Positions 1 through 12,079 are shown, numbered from the stretch's first letter. The stretch is DNA of 64,000 nucleotides from Wuchereria bancrofti (GCA_005281725.1 SSBO01000009.1:10845362-10909361); one strand, 5' to 3'. The notes: generated by a model from the letters alone, not told the origin. Numbers and translations are program-made.

Positions 1-262
1 AAACAGACTTAGTGTAAGGAGTTGCTAATTTCGATATTTCCCTCTCAGAGGTCTGGGGAGCATTTTGTAGGTGGAAATTGTTTATGAGGACGTTCTTGAC
101 AATCCTGTTATAATGCAAGGTTGGAATGTCATTAATGACCTCTTGGGTATTAGGAACTTTATAAATAAGATTGTTTGATGGTTGACCAGATGTATCTATG
201 GCATCTTTCGGAAAGCGGACTAGGCACAAGAATGTATCACAATCACTATTAAAAATAATCAT
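1..262 (-). CDS. Unidentified protein, N-terminal part (runs off the window)
   Basis: An open frame of 87 codons runs on the minus strand from an ATG at 262-260 to the window edge without a stop. A good acceptor (TTTTTTAATTCAG on the minus strand) lies 18 bases upstream, followed by an in-frame stop just before the ATG, so this ATG is probably the true start of a trans-spliced or intron-containing transcript. The N-terminus reads MIIFNSDCDTFLCLVRFPKD and continues hydrophilic, with no signal peptide or membrane segment. I do not recognise the family. The codon usage and length of the open frame make it likely to be real, but only the first part is visible. Confidence 0.5.
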   Translation of the reverse strand, partial: MIIFNSDCDTFLCLVRFPKDAIDTSGQPSNNLIYKVPNTQEVINDIPTLHYNRIVKNVLINNFHLQNAPQTSEREISKLATPYTKSV

Positions 263-435
263 GCTACTTTGGAGTCATTGCTGAATTAAAAAATTAGATT
301 TTATTAGTCTTTTTTTTTTTAATTTATGGAAATATGGAATTTGTTGGTCGTAAATTTTATGTAAGGAATTCCTTTGCAGATGTTATATTCATATCTCAAG
401 TCGGAATTTACTTAATCATGTACTTTCGTTTCTAG

Positions 436-762
436 GCTAAACTATTTAATCGAAGTACAATGAAACGGGTTTATGAAACATTAGAATCTCTTCGAAAGGC
501 AAGAGCAGCAAAGAATTTCGAGCATCAGTTCAATTATGCTTTAACGAAAAGTTGATCAGTAAAAAATTTACAGATTTATGCATTACAGTTATTTAATTTT
601 ACTGTTTTGTTAGCATTGTTGACAGTTGTTCAGCATATTGAGTATTTGAAGATAGTGCAAGTTTTGTCTTTATTTCATAAAATTTATGAATTTGGTAGTG
701 AAGTTAATGGTGATCCTATGACACAAGGAATTATTATTGCCCAGTGGGCTTTAGAAATGTGA
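436..762 (+). pseudogene. Possible p24/TMED-like C-terminal fragment with in-frame TGA
   Basis: After a good acceptor (TTCGTTTCTAG, ending at 435) one frame stays open for 39 codons, meets TGA at 553-555, then stays open in the same frame to TGA at 760-762. The first half is a charged heptad-like helix (MKRVYETLESLRKARAAKNF). The second half begins with an NLQ motif, then a hydrophobic segment with VVQHIEYLK. This arrangement resembles the coiled coil, RDRNLQ motif, membrane span and Q-V-x-x-LK tail of p24/TMED cargo receptors, and the TGA falls where the RE-x-RDR motif would be. The tail after the membrane span does not match p24. No luminal GOLD domain is visible upstream. It may be a decayed copy, an exon ending at 555, or a coincidence. 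Confidence 0.3.
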
Positions 763-1491
763 TGTTCTTTTCAGGTATTTATCAAAGATTAGATTAAACG
801 ATCTCACAAAAGGTGTGTTTGAAGCGCTTGTTATTACATCAGTTCAATACTTTATGTATTAATCATATTTTTGATGTTAATATGATTAAGAAAAATAAGG
901 GATTAGCTAATGGTAGCAATAATGATGCATGCTGGTTGTTATGGAATTTGAGTGTAAATTTAATAATGTTTAATGAGGTTATTTTGTTATCTTTTTTCTT
1001 GATAACTGTTCAATTTCTTCTTTTTCGTGATAACATTCAATTATGCACATTTTTTGTTATTTTTTATAGTGCCTTATTATTTCTTTGATAATGAAAATTC
1101 CAAGTCTCACTTTAAAAAGGAGAAAAAAAAGTTCTGAACATTGATGTACTGTCATAAATTATACTCAAGCTTTCGTTTTTTTTTTTTTTATTGCTAAAGT
1201 TTGTGTGATAAGAAGCAGTAATTTTTACATACAATTCAGTTCTTAGTTGCACTGCTACAGTGTAGCAATCGAAGAGTGATGATTGAAGCATGATAGCAAT
1301 CGAAATTGTGGTGAAGGATTTTTAGATTCAGTGGGTTTGTCAAAGGAGTGCTTGAATTTATTACAAACAACATATTTATTAGTGCGGCTGTTGCTTTTCT
1401 TATCGAGTAATTTCTTATAGACAAGATTTTTCATTTCACCAAAACTCTTACTCATTTTCGGCGTATAAAACTATTTTCAAGTTCAACAACT
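763..1491. other. Intergenic, no gene seen
   Basis: AT-rich sequence with T runs. Short open frames on both strands (a hydrophobic one at 813-1088 plus, two overlapping ones at 1236-1455 minus) lack acceptors, family resemblance or credible composition. It contains the promoter region of the first PHPT1 gene. Confidence 0.5.
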
Positions 1492-2561
1492 ATGCCACTA
1501 GTCGATGTACCTGGCGCTAAGATCGATCCTGATGGTGTTTTCAAATATATATTAATAAAGGTAGATTTTTAATCCAAGAATGAGTTATTTCCAAATATGA
1601 CCATAACTAAGTCACATAGTTATTTGAAGTTAATGTGCTGACAAAAAGAGACAAAGAAGAGAAAAATTATTTAGTAATTTAGTAAATTCCACTTTTAACA
1701 GTTAGAATGTCGAGGTAATGACTATAATATGATGCAATTCATACCGTTACAGGTAATAGAAAAAGCTACGAAGAAAGAAAAACTAATCGTACGTGGATAT
1801 GCTCGTTGCGCTTATCATGGCGATGTGTTAGGCGAAACAGAAAAGGAACTTGGGACAGATTACGAATTGTTATGTTTAGGTGGAGGTAGGATCAAGCATG
1901 AATCGAAAGATCACAGCATATTAGTATATGGTTATTCACAGGTTATCAAATTTTATTGCAATTTAGTATCATCTAAATAGTAACATATATTAATAATAAT
2001 TGTCCAGTAGATGTGATAATTTTTAATTTACTGTAATCATTTTTGTAAATTTTTAGAATTTAGAAAGTAAATTACTGTTATCATTCGTCGCACAGAAAAG
2101 CAAAAACATATTTGAAAAGTGATCGAATATCGTTTTTGCTATTATTACTTTTTTGGAATCCAAATATTTCTATAAAATTAGGTCATTTGTCGAGGGAAAA
2201 TATAGTGAGAAGTAAATCATGTCTTCATGTTTTTGTATGCTCAATGTATTTTCAAAACATAAACTTCCGTCGAATTGGTAACGATAGAAAAATTATTCGA
2301 CAATTGAAAAAAATTGAGAAAACAAATTAACTGAAACAAGTTGAAAAAGTGGACTTACTTTTTTTTACCATTTCATAATTTTTACAGAAATTTTACAGAA
2401 ATTTTACCATTTCATTTAAATTCTGTACATTATTTAATTTTATCGTAGTTATAATTTTATATATTTAGGGTTATGGCCCTGCGGATCACCAGAAAAGTGT
2501 TGATATCTTGAAAGAGAAATATCCCAATTATAAAATCACCTTTTCTAATGAAGGATATTAA
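1492..2561 (+). CDS. PHPT1: 14 kDa phosphohistidine phosphatase (janus/PHPT1 family), copy 1
   Basis: Removes phosphate from phosphohistidine, and also from phospholysine, in proteins in the cytosol. Three exons, 1492-1560, 1753-1941 and 2469-2561, join in phase 0 to give 116 residues, against about 125 in the human enzyme. The N-terminal exon carries DPDGVFKYILIK, including the Lys equivalent to human Lys21. Exon 2 carries the catalytic His in CAYHGD (human His53) and the signature CLGGGRIKHE and VYGYSQ. Exon 3 ends with the family C-terminus NYKITFSNEGY. The donor of intron 2 is GTTATC, weaker than usual but flanked by a perfect CAG. The shorter length comes from a missing loop between the first strand and the catalytic region. 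A second copy follows 541 bp downstream with the same exon sizes. Confidence 0.93.
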
Positions 2562-3102
2562 TTCGTTTTCAATATACTTCAATATTTGTCGTTATTATTT
2601 TAAATTGATGCATGATATACATGATTATTTTTCTCATCTGTCTTGTTTTTACGTTTGATTGAAATTAAAATTTAAACTGCAATTTCAACTCAATTTACAT
2701 TTTGGTAAAATTGGTTAATGATTCATCTTGAAGTTGATTTTATTTAATTCATTATTTTTTATATTACATTTGCTACTCAATTTATGTGTTTTCTGTGATT
2801 GTAAATTCTGAAATTGCGGACGTAATTTGTAATAAAAACAGAATGTTCATAAATAGATTCGCTTTATTACTTTTCCTGCCAGTTTTTGGTAGCACTGACT
2901 CATTCAGTCACATTGAGTTGCTTATAAAAATTTATTTTATAATTACAAACTTATATATTTTGCCAAACCGAATAGTATGTGATTCCTACGAAAAATTTAA
3001 AAAGGTTCTTCATGTTTCCATAATTTTAAAAAGTTCCAGAAGGATTTTAATAAATTCAGTGTTCAGTTTGGTTATTAACCGCCTGTGAACATTTTGCATT
3101 CA
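2562..3102. other. Spacer between the two PHPT1 copies
   Basis: AT-rich spacer of 541 bp between the paralogues. An open frame at 2786-3088 runs into the second gene's upstream region but has no family resemblance. Nothing else seen. Confidence 0.5.
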
Positions 3103-4045
3103 ATGTCATTGAGAAATGTTCCGGATGTGGATATAGATCCGGAAGGTATATTTAAATACATAATGATTAAGGTAATTATTAGAGTTATCGTAGTATTGCT
3201 TAGCTAAACATCAAATATGTATCCATTGGTGAATTCCACAATACATTTTCGAATTTATCAGATTAACTGATTGATATAGTGATACTGACTTATCATTAAT
3301 ATTGAATTTTTTTTTTTTTTAATAACTTGATGTGTTTGAGTTTTTCATTTAACCCATATTTTCAGGTCACCGCAAAATCAACAAGCGAAGAGAAAATGAT
3401 TATTCGGGGTTATAAACATTGTCAATGGCACAAAAATATTTTTAAACAAACTGAAAAAGAAATTGGCACTTCTTTCTCATTGAAATGCGTTGGTGGTGGA
3501 CGTATAATGCATGAACCTCAAAAGAAAAGTCTTTTTGTTTATGGCTATTCACAGGTTTGATTTATGTTAGCATTTATAAAATAATTACTTAAATAGCACT
3601 TTTACTCTTGCAAATTATTCGTTGCACTAAAAGTTTTTGTTTTAAATAGCAACAAAATCTGATAGATTTAATGCAAAACTAAAAAATTTCAATCATCCAA
3701 AGTTTTACTATCAGACAAAAAGAAAAGAATTGATATTCAAGGCGCTGACATTTTGCCATCATTCACATGTGATATTATTATCAGTAGAAGCTTAACATTT
3801 TATGATTAGAAATTTTGATACTTTTGATCTGCCAAGAGCACGAGCAAATGTGACAAAAGGTTAATTTGCAGTAGACTGTCATATTTGCTCAAATATAGTT
3901 ATGATAAAATGAGAGTTGTCAATTGTTGGAACTTAACAGCTTATCATTATAGAGATATGGTCCGGCAAAACACGAACAGACGGTCAATTTACTACAGAAA
4001 AAGTATCCAGAATATAAAATTACATATTCATATGAAGGATATTAA
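3103..4045 (+). CDS. PHPT1: 14 kDa phosphohistidine phosphatase (janus/PHPT1 family), copy 2
   Basis: Tandem paralogue of the preceding gene. Exons 3103-3171, 3366-3554 and 3953-4045 encode 23, 63 and 30 residues, exactly the sizes and phases of copy 1. The first exon reads VDIDPEGIFKYIMIK, keeping the Lys of the FKY motif. Exon 2 has the catalytic His in CQWHKNIF, then CVGGGRIMHE and VYGYSQ. Exon 3 has RYGPAKHEQ and ends YKITYSYEGY. All positions expected for catalysis are kept, so both copies should be active. The proteins differ at many positions (for example around the catalytic loop and the C-terminus), so the duplication is not recent. Confidence 0.92.
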
Positions 4046-4997
4046 CTTTAGTTTGATCTCTTTTCTTTTTTTTTTTTGCACTGTATTAGAGAGGCAAGTA
4101 TTTATTGTCTGGGGAAAGATTATTCTCTTTTTTTGTATGTGTATATCAATTAATTTCAAGATATAAAATTAATTTTAATTCACATTCTGTCAGGACATTG
4201 TAAAGAAATATTGTAGAGACAATGAGAAATCTATCTCTTTGTATTAGTCAAACAGTAAAATAAAATGTAATAATTTTGAAATATTGATTTAATCATTCCA
4301 TCTAATGTCACCACATTTTTATTTGTTTCAAGTTTGATCAGGGTTTTTTAGATCAAATGTATTTTTATGGTAGTTGAGATTATACACTTTTATGGTATTT
4401 TTATCTGACTTATCTTTTCTTTAATATTCTCGAATCAGGGATGCATCCTATACCTTTTTATTTAACTCTCAAGGACAATCTTCCATTAAAGATAAAAAGG
4501 AAATTGGAATTGTTAATTGTTCCTGAATTTTATCCTTCTGCTATCAATGAAACTAACAAACATTGCTTTACTGTAATGATGATAACTTTCAGCGATGAAA
4601 TGAAAAATAGAAATGATACAATTATTGCATAGTTTATAAACTTTTCACTTAGTTTTGAAACTAAAATCCTGAAAAGATAAAGCTAGAAAATATATTCCTT
4701 CATGCTTATTTCTGAATCAGAGTTTTTTTATTGGAAAAAAAGCCATTGGAAAATCATATTGCAAAAATTTGTTGTAAAAATTTATTTATTTTTTTCGAGG
4801 CAATTCTATAAACTCTATCGATAAAGTCTAGAAAAAACGTTGTAAGGTTTAGTTCTAAAATAATTTTAATTAAAAAGTACAACTACACACAGTGATTGAC
4901 AACAATTTATAGTATTATAATATAATTTAAATTTTGTTCCTTCTTTTTTTTTTGTTTAATAATTTAAATTTTAATTTTTATGCTATACATCAAGATA
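4046..4997. other. Intergenic region between convergent genes
   Basis: AT-rich 3' flank of PHPT1 copy 2 and of the minus-strand secreted-protein gene. A 63-codon open frame at 4441-4632 has no acceptor, domain or conserved look and is not called. Confidence 0.5.
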
Positions 4998-6635
4998 CTA
5001 TTGCGGTAATATCAATTTTTTTATGTCCAATGGCAAAGATTCCATTATTGCTTTTATTTTCTGAAATCGTTGTTCCACTGATAATTGATGTTGCATATGA
5101 ATAGCTCGTAATTGTTGTTGTATATTAAATGGTAATTTTTGAAATGGTGATAATAATGGTAGTTTTTGACGAATTGTATCAGGTAAAGTACTAATTATTT
5201 CATCAATTTTTCTCAATTTTCCCTGAAATAATTGCAGATGATTTGAATGAATTTTAGATAATTTAAAAAAGATTAATAAAGTAAAGTATAACATTGTGAT
5301 AATAAAAATTTTATAGCTTTAGATAAGCTACAAAAATAGAATAAAAAAAAAACTTACTGCCTTATCAAGATTAATATTCTGATAAATTCCAACAAGATTA
5401 TTCCATGTTTCGTTTGGAAGTATATCTTTAGATTCTGATGATAGTGTCTAGGAATATTGCTTCGTAATTAATTAAATGTTAATTAGTTTAATAATTTACA
5501 TTTAAACACTTTACTAGTATTTTATTTACATTTAAACACTTTCCTAATATTTGATTTACATTTAAACATTTTAGTAATATTTGATTTACATTTAAACACT
5601 TTACTAATATTTTAAATACAGAAAAAAATCATTTATAGTTATTAACTATTATTACTTTACATTTACCTATTAATTTTTCTTTACTTAAAAAAAAAATGGT
5701 TTTTTTTTTTCTTTTCATGCTGTATTGAATTTTATTGCTTTTATTACCTGATTCTATAAAGTAATGATATATTTCCTTTATTACTTTAACCTCTATAATT
5801 ATTCTCTCACTTATCCAGTAATTACTGTTAAGATAAGTAACTGTTAAGATAAGTTTCTTTCTGAAATGATATAATTGAATGTACACGTTTAACCTTCTCA
5901 TAAATAATAATCGAAGTACAGCTCAAGAATTCAGAAATTTTCTTACTTTTCTAGTATGGGAATATTTTTTATTTTTATGTTCATAGTAAATAGAAGAACA
6001 TTCATTTTAAATTACTATGATAACACAGTGATATGATAAGATCAATTATCATTATTACTGCCATTATCATTGTTATTCATTATTACTATTTGTTTTTATT
6101 ATATTATCATCTACTATCATTTGTTATTATTATTATTTTACGCTAAGCTAATACTGTTTTGCTTCTTTTCATTTACATGTATAATATCAACCAAACTTAA
6201 TTATTTAATGAAATATGAAAAGAGAATGTTTATAATCAAAAATATAACAATTTTGTTATTATCATAAAATTAAAAGAAAAAAAATACCAATGGAAAATGT
6301 GGCATTGTTTGTTGTAGTATTATTCTTTGCTCTTGTGGAAGTGATTCAATGAGAATTGTCATTTGAAGCCATTTTTCTTGCATTGTAAGATTTTTTGCTG
6401 TTCGTACAATCTTGATCATTTCCTGGATTTCTTGAGGAAGTAAACGGAAAACCGGTGGTAAAGGAAGCCGTTGCAAAATATCTTCCGGTAGAGCATTAAG
6501 AATTTCATCAATTTTCATTATCTTTTGCTGCAATTGATGATAACATATAGATAATTTGATAAGTATAATTCTAGAGAGAGAAAAAAAAATCTTTACTCTT
6601 CTTTATTTGTTTTGTGTATCCTATATTCTTCATTC

Positions 6636-6674
<39 letters not shown>

Positions 6675-7560
6675 TGTATAATTTTGAAATTAATTTTCAA
6701 AAAATCAAAAATATGAATTTGTAAAAAAGAATGAGAAATATTTATTAGTGAAATATAGAAATTTCTGTCTAACCTGTACTGTTAATGATTGATCTTGGTG
6801 AATTGAAGTAAGTTGAGCGAAAGTTATAGGTGGAAGAATGCTTTTCAATTCAAATGGAGGTTCCTAAATGATTAGCTTTATAATATTAAATAATTAAATA
6901 ATCAATTGAAACAATATTGCATATAATTAACGGTTAATTCATTCATTAATTCATCTTGCACAAGAAATTGCAAACATTCAAAAATCATTTAGAAAATTTA
7001 AATAATTAGATTAATTCAAGTTTTTTAAGCTAACTTTTGAACTTTTCTGAAATGTTCCAAACCTCATCTAATAATATGTAACTGTTTGGCTAACACACAC
7101 TTTTTCACAATTTATCAAATAATTATCAGTAATTCTTCTGACTACTCAAACTTGAATACTTTTCCACAAATTTAAATGATTTTTGAAATTATCACTCAAA
7201 AAAAGAAAAAAACAAACTTTCAGTCAAATATGATCAAAATAATGGAATATAATAATTAAAAACTAAAATCTTAAAAATATATAACTAAACAAATCTTACA
7301 CAAAAATCTGAAAATTTCATATTTTTTTTTAGAGATGAAATGATAATTTTTCTATTAAATCATTGTTTGAATATAAATAATTGAGTAATATGTTAAATTA
7401 ATTAGATAATTTATGAAAAATGAAGAGTGAAACATACTGGTGGAAATGAAGGTAATCTTTGGTGATCATTAGATGAACTCCACGATATATTCGGTTTTGA
7501 TGCAACCAAAAGTATCGTTGATATTACTAGTAGAAGGATAGAAATTGCTGAATGAATCAT
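4998..7560 (-). CDS. Secreted four-repeat helical protein, possibly SXP/RAL-2 (DUF148)-like
   Basis: Five exons on the minus strand (7438-7560, 6774-6863, 6288-6527, 5358-5447, 4998-5222), all joining in phase 0, give 255 residues. The first about 21 residues form a signal peptide (ISILLLVISTILLVAS), so it should be secreted. The mature part holds four related units of about 40 residues, each with a leading LP, an Ile/Leu-rich helix, an LT-like turn and a helix ending in LP: ILPPITFAQL and KIDEILNALP; FRLLPQEIQEM and TILIESLP; ILPNETWNNL and KIDEIISTLP; FQKLPFNIQQQ and AIMESLPLDI. Units 1 and 3, and 2 and 4, are most alike, pointing to duplication of a two-unit block, and the exon pattern repeats too. 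The helix plus LT plus E-rich pattern recalls nematode SXP/RAL-2 secreted antigens, but the typical tryptophan motif is absent, so family membership is an inference. Confidence 0.8.
5494..5613. repeat. 30-bp tandem repeat, four copies
   Basis: Four head-to-tail copies with a period of 30 bp built around TTTACATTTAAACACTTTAC, differing at a few bases. It lies in the intron between exons 3 and 4 of the four-repeat secreted protein gene. Copies start near 5494, 5524, 5554 and 5584. Confidence 0.9.
6639..6670. repeat. CT microsatellite
   Basis: An uninterrupted (CT)n run of about 16 units, followed by TGTGTG, in intron 2 of the four-repeat secreted protein gene. Confidence 0.95.
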
Positions 7561-9501
7561 TTCAAGAATTTAAAAGTTACTTTCAACTTTTAAATCACTT
7601 TTATATAGGTACTTTTCTTTTGCAGACATTAGTCATTATTCTCTCTTAAATAATCCTTTCAGTTAACTTTGATACAGTAGCAAATGCAACTTTATGATTG
7701 GTTTAAAAAAAAAAAAAAGAAAGTTTAATTTTGTTAACTTTTTCATTTCTTACATTCTTTTCTTATATTGCTGTAATATTTTTTCTTTTTTTCGTATAAT
7801 TTATTTGAATAAGAACAGTAACTAGTTTTTACGCCTTCTTTTTTGCTTCATAATTAAACATACTTTAAATTTTATTGTTAAATTATATTCATTTTCCTAT
7901 ATATTTACTTTTTTCATCCACTCAAATATCACACAAAATTATTCAACAATAATAGCAATGACAATTTTACAGCAAAAAATTTTTATATGATAGATTTTTT
8001 TGTGTATATGAATAAATAAACAAATTTATATTTGCTTCTTTGTTTGCTTCTCTCTTTCTTTTTTCAGTCGTACAAACAACAAGCATTTGAACAAGTCACG
8101 CACTTTTTGTTATTTTTTCTTCTGATTAAAAATTGACTAAAATTGTTGTTGAAATTTTTATGAATATTTATGATTATTGTATCCAAAATATGCGACGAAT
8201 ATCATCACTCAATTGCTTTTTAACTATAGAATATATATTAAATTACTTTTTAATATCATCATTAAACTGCTTTTTTTAAACTCCAAAAATTGTTTCAATT
8301 TTTCACCATTATCTTTTCATTTTTTTTTTTTTGTCTTTAAGTTTGAGAATTCATTGTTAAATACTGAAATATATTAGATCCAAAGCTCATTTAATTGCTG
8401 TAATTTTAATTTAAATTATATATTTTATGATGTAATCCTAATTTGCTTACATATTTCATGTCCGGGATTTAAATTTTGCTCATTTTGCAATTGTGTAGTC
8501 TTTCAAAAAAGAGCATATTTACCGTTTTCCATTTTCTTTTTGCTTTTTTTTTTCTTCTTTGTCACTATTCAAAAAGCAGACAGAATAATTTATTTACATA
8601 AATAACTCTGAGAAACGTACAACCGGTACTCAGTTTAATCACACTCAGATCAAACTTAATAATGTTAGTGATGTTATTCCTGTCTTTTCCACCTTTTTAG
8701 AATAAGGGAAAATAAAATAGAAAGGTAACGTATTTTAAATGATATAAAAATCCTTATGTATTTGAAGGCGATCCGTCGTTTCCTTGATTTTTCGTAGAAA
8801 AATAAATTGGAATAAATTTCCTTTAACTATCCAATTTCTTAGCGTTACAATTACATAAATTTTAGGTGATGGATTACAATTCATTTATGTAGCACCATTT
8901 TTAATCAAAGAAAAATTTGTTGGACCATTTTATACAAAGCAAGCATATTTATTTTACCACATTTCAACATTGGAGACGTAAAATTCAGGAAAACATGACC
9001 ATCAACCAGAAAACTAGTTGATGAGATACTAATTGTTGTCGTTCATAATAATCAGAAAATAAAAAAAAGAAGTAAATGATTGAAATAATCCAGCAGGATA
9101 GAAAACAATTTATTATTAAGATGTATTTCAAGATGCAGATATTACTGGCTGATTTACTGGTAAATATTTTCCTAATAATGCTATTTTAATTTTAAGTGTT
9201 TCTGAATTTCTGAGGAGTGAAATTGAAATTTTTGCTTTGAGAACGAAAACCATAAAGTATCGACCCGAGATTTCATAGAAATTTTAGGCATAATTGAAGC
9301 AAAATCGAGCTAAGAGTAAGGCACTTTTACTACAGTTATGGAGCATAAAGATTAAGAGAACGCAGATCATGCAGTGATGATCAAATAAAATGTTACGCGA
9401 AAATTATAAGTTAATTCAAAATTACAGTTAACTACTGCGTTTTATATTTTACCTCATCACATACAGCTTTTGACCTTTCAAACTTGCTAATAACTAATTA
9501 A
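7561..9501. other. Intergenic, no gene seen
   Basis: Nearly 2 kb of AT-rich sequence between the start of the four-repeat secreted-protein gene and the end of the mL48 gene. A 66-codon Phe/Ile-rich frame at 8177-8377 is compositional. Promoter elements of the secreted-protein gene should lie near 7561-7800, but I recognise none. Confidence 0.5.
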
Positions 9502-11144
9502 TTACTCCCAGCCGAGCAGTTTCCTCGTTTTTGGATCATCCAAGCTAAGCAGTTCTGCTTTTCGAGCTTCCAAAATTTCGTCCGGTATATATCTTATATC
9601 CTCATCCATTTGTTCCTGTTTCCTGATTGTTATTGTAACACCAACAGGTGCATGGGCCTACAACAAAAAAATTATAGATGAAAAAAGGGTAAGTCTTATA
9701 ATAAATGAGAACAAACTTACGAGTGATTAACATTATCAAGAATTATGTTGGTCATATTGAAAACTAGAGAACTTGAAAACAAAATTCTGCAGACAAATTT
9801 AATAAGGAAGCAACGTTGGTCATTAGTACTCTAAACATTTCTGTAGGAATGTACAAATTTCCGAAATGGAAATAGAATAATTTTTAAATGAAAGATACAA
9901 ACTTCTTTTCCTCTTGAACTAACGATGGTTTCAGAAACTCACCAACTACACCGATAAAAATTATAACATTACTAACGATCTCGTATGTCAAATCAGAGTT
10001 ATGCAAATAAAACAAATTGATATATATATATATATTTTTTATGAAGTGATATATATATTTAATATATACAGTGATATATATTTATTTTCAACTTTTGAAA
10101 TGATATAAAATATATTCACTTCGCAATGTTCCACTGAATAATCATCTATAGAAAAAAATTATTTGCGACTTCTTAAGTTCTAAGATGAATATGATAATAT
10201 GATACTTCTTCAAATTTGTTACTTAAGTAATAAGAATGATATGATGTGGTATATGCTGTAGCTAATTTCCACGACCAAGAATGATAGATAATCATTCCGG
10301 TTAGTCCATATTCTCTAACACTAGCAAATATTTACAGTGGAAGTAGTTTGTAATCCTTCTTTTCTAAAAACAAATTTTAGGGATAAAAAAAAGAACCTGC
10401 ATAAGATGAAGATACAATGAGAGTCGAACACATGGTACTTCGCTCAATCTGAGAAACCGATGATATGTTGACAGTACTATTTCTTTTTCTGGTTTCCTTT
10501 TGTCAGGTTTATCTAGCCTCAGTGCAATTTTAGTAGGAGGAATCGCGTAACTGAAAAGCATTGTAAATCATGCTGGAGCGAATTTAATTTAAATTTCAAA
10601 AGAGTAGAAGTCATGTATGAATTTACGAGAAGATATAGAAGCACAAAACATTAAAAATTTACGAAAAAAATGCCAACGCTTCAATTTTTATCCATTTGTA
10701 TGGACTAATGACAAACTAAGGAAGAAAAAGATCAAAACAATTAATTAAATGAATAAAATGTTAAATTTTCACTTAATTCTGATACAGATAAGGTAAACCA
10801 TATGCTAAATCCCTGGATAATCTTCGCATTTAATGTTGAAATTTGGATGGTATTTATTGTTCTTTAGCTGGAACCAATATAAAACCATACCTATCGATCA
10901 CTTTGAATTGGAATTGACGTGCTTTTCTGTGCGCATAACTATGAAATCTTTCAAGTGGTACAAAATCCATCGAATCCAATTGAAGTGTTAACGTTGGATA
11001 TTCAGGATAAACTTTGGTATTCTTTATCACTGGTTCATATAGTTCCCATGGATTGATTTTTTTGACCTTTGATCTGAGAGATGCTTCCCGGATATGTTGT
11101 ATCATTGCAGTTCCGGTAATCCATTGAGATTTCAGCAATTTCAT
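9502..11144 (-). CDS. MRPL48: Mitochondrial large ribosomal subunit protein mL48
   Basis: Structural protein of the mitochondrial large ribosomal subunit with an S10-like fold. Three exons on the minus strand (10891-11144, 10397-10550, 9502-9657) give 187 residues. The basic N-terminus (MKLLKSQWITGTAMIQHIRE) is suited to mitochondrial import. Exon 1 carries YPTLTLQLDSMDFVPLERFH and SYAHRKARQF, matching the S10-like segment of mL48. The exon 1/2 junction recreates VIDSYAIPPTK, equivalent to the vertebrate VDESYALPTK. Exon 3 has APVGVTITIRKQEQ and a C-terminal acidic/basic helix. The acceptor TATTGCAG lies 8 bases upstream of the ATG, suggesting trans-splicing of a very short leader. The C-terminal tail is longer than the mammalian one. 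Confidence 0.85.
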
Positions 11145-12079
11145 GAATAAACCTGCAATAGATAATAAATGAATTATGCAAATCTACAAGAATACGCTTG
11201 CAAAAGAATAATTTGGTAACTGGTATTGTGAGCCTCGTCCAGAGTATCTATCAGATATGAATTATACGATTTTCGATGGTAATTGATTTTCTATGATAAC
11301 TGAATTTACATTAAATAGGACAAAATTTGAGGACAATAAAAAGAAAATTGACAATAACGGATTGCAAAAGAACTATTATTTTACTAAAGTATTACAATAT
11401 CAAATATCTAAAAGAAAATTACAATATCTAAAAACTAAATTAATTTGAAATGAATTATTGACTGCTATGGTGATATGAAAATCCAATATGTTTCATTAAT
11501 TATGTTTTTTAATTATGTTTTTATGTTTCATTAATTCAACATGTACTCCTTGTTCTGTTAATCGCTTCGCATCTATCTTCCAAAACATTATTGTCGTGTA
11601 TTAGACTTAAACATCTGCGAAAGATTCTTAACTTCTGACCTTTAACCCCAACTTATTTTATTCAGTCCTAAGCTATTTGTTACAACTAATTGAATTGCAA
11701 CAATATGTCATCCCATTTCTTATAGAAATCTCATATTCATTCTTACTTCACTATCTCTCATTGCTGAAATTGTGCTAATAGCTATATTTAACTCTCAGAA
11801 AAGACCGCGACACCGGGAATCTCAATTTAAGAAAGCATTATGGAAGCATAATTTCCCCTCAAAATTTATTTCGAAAGTTATAAAAATAATTGCAGTCAAT
11901 TAAATTTCAGTTAAGTTAAAAATCCTATTGCCTTGTCAATGTTCTCTTGGAAGAGAGACACAGGATGCTTGAGAAGAGCGAAATAACGCATGGCAAAGAA
12001 AACGCCAGAAGCATGTAACATTTAGAAATCAAACCACTGAATATGATCTGCAATGTAGCTTAAAGTAAATACGAGGAGC
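11145..12079. other. Intergenic, no gene seen
   Basis: Upstream flank of mL48. Several short direct repeats of ATGTTTCATTAATT and AATTATGTTTTT near 11490-11535. No coding exon or RNA recognised. Confidence 0.45.

Noticed and set aside
813..1088. 91-codon hydrophobic plus-strand frame
   Set aside because: AT-rich composition, no acceptor, no signal of a family and no continuation; likely compositional.
1236..1455. Two overlapping minus-strand frames between the edge genes and PHPT1
   Set aside because: No recognisable domain, overlap each other in different frames, and lie in the probable promoter of PHPT1 copy 1.
4441..4632. 63-codon frame downstream of PHPT1 copy 2
   Set aside because: No acceptor, domain or conserved features.
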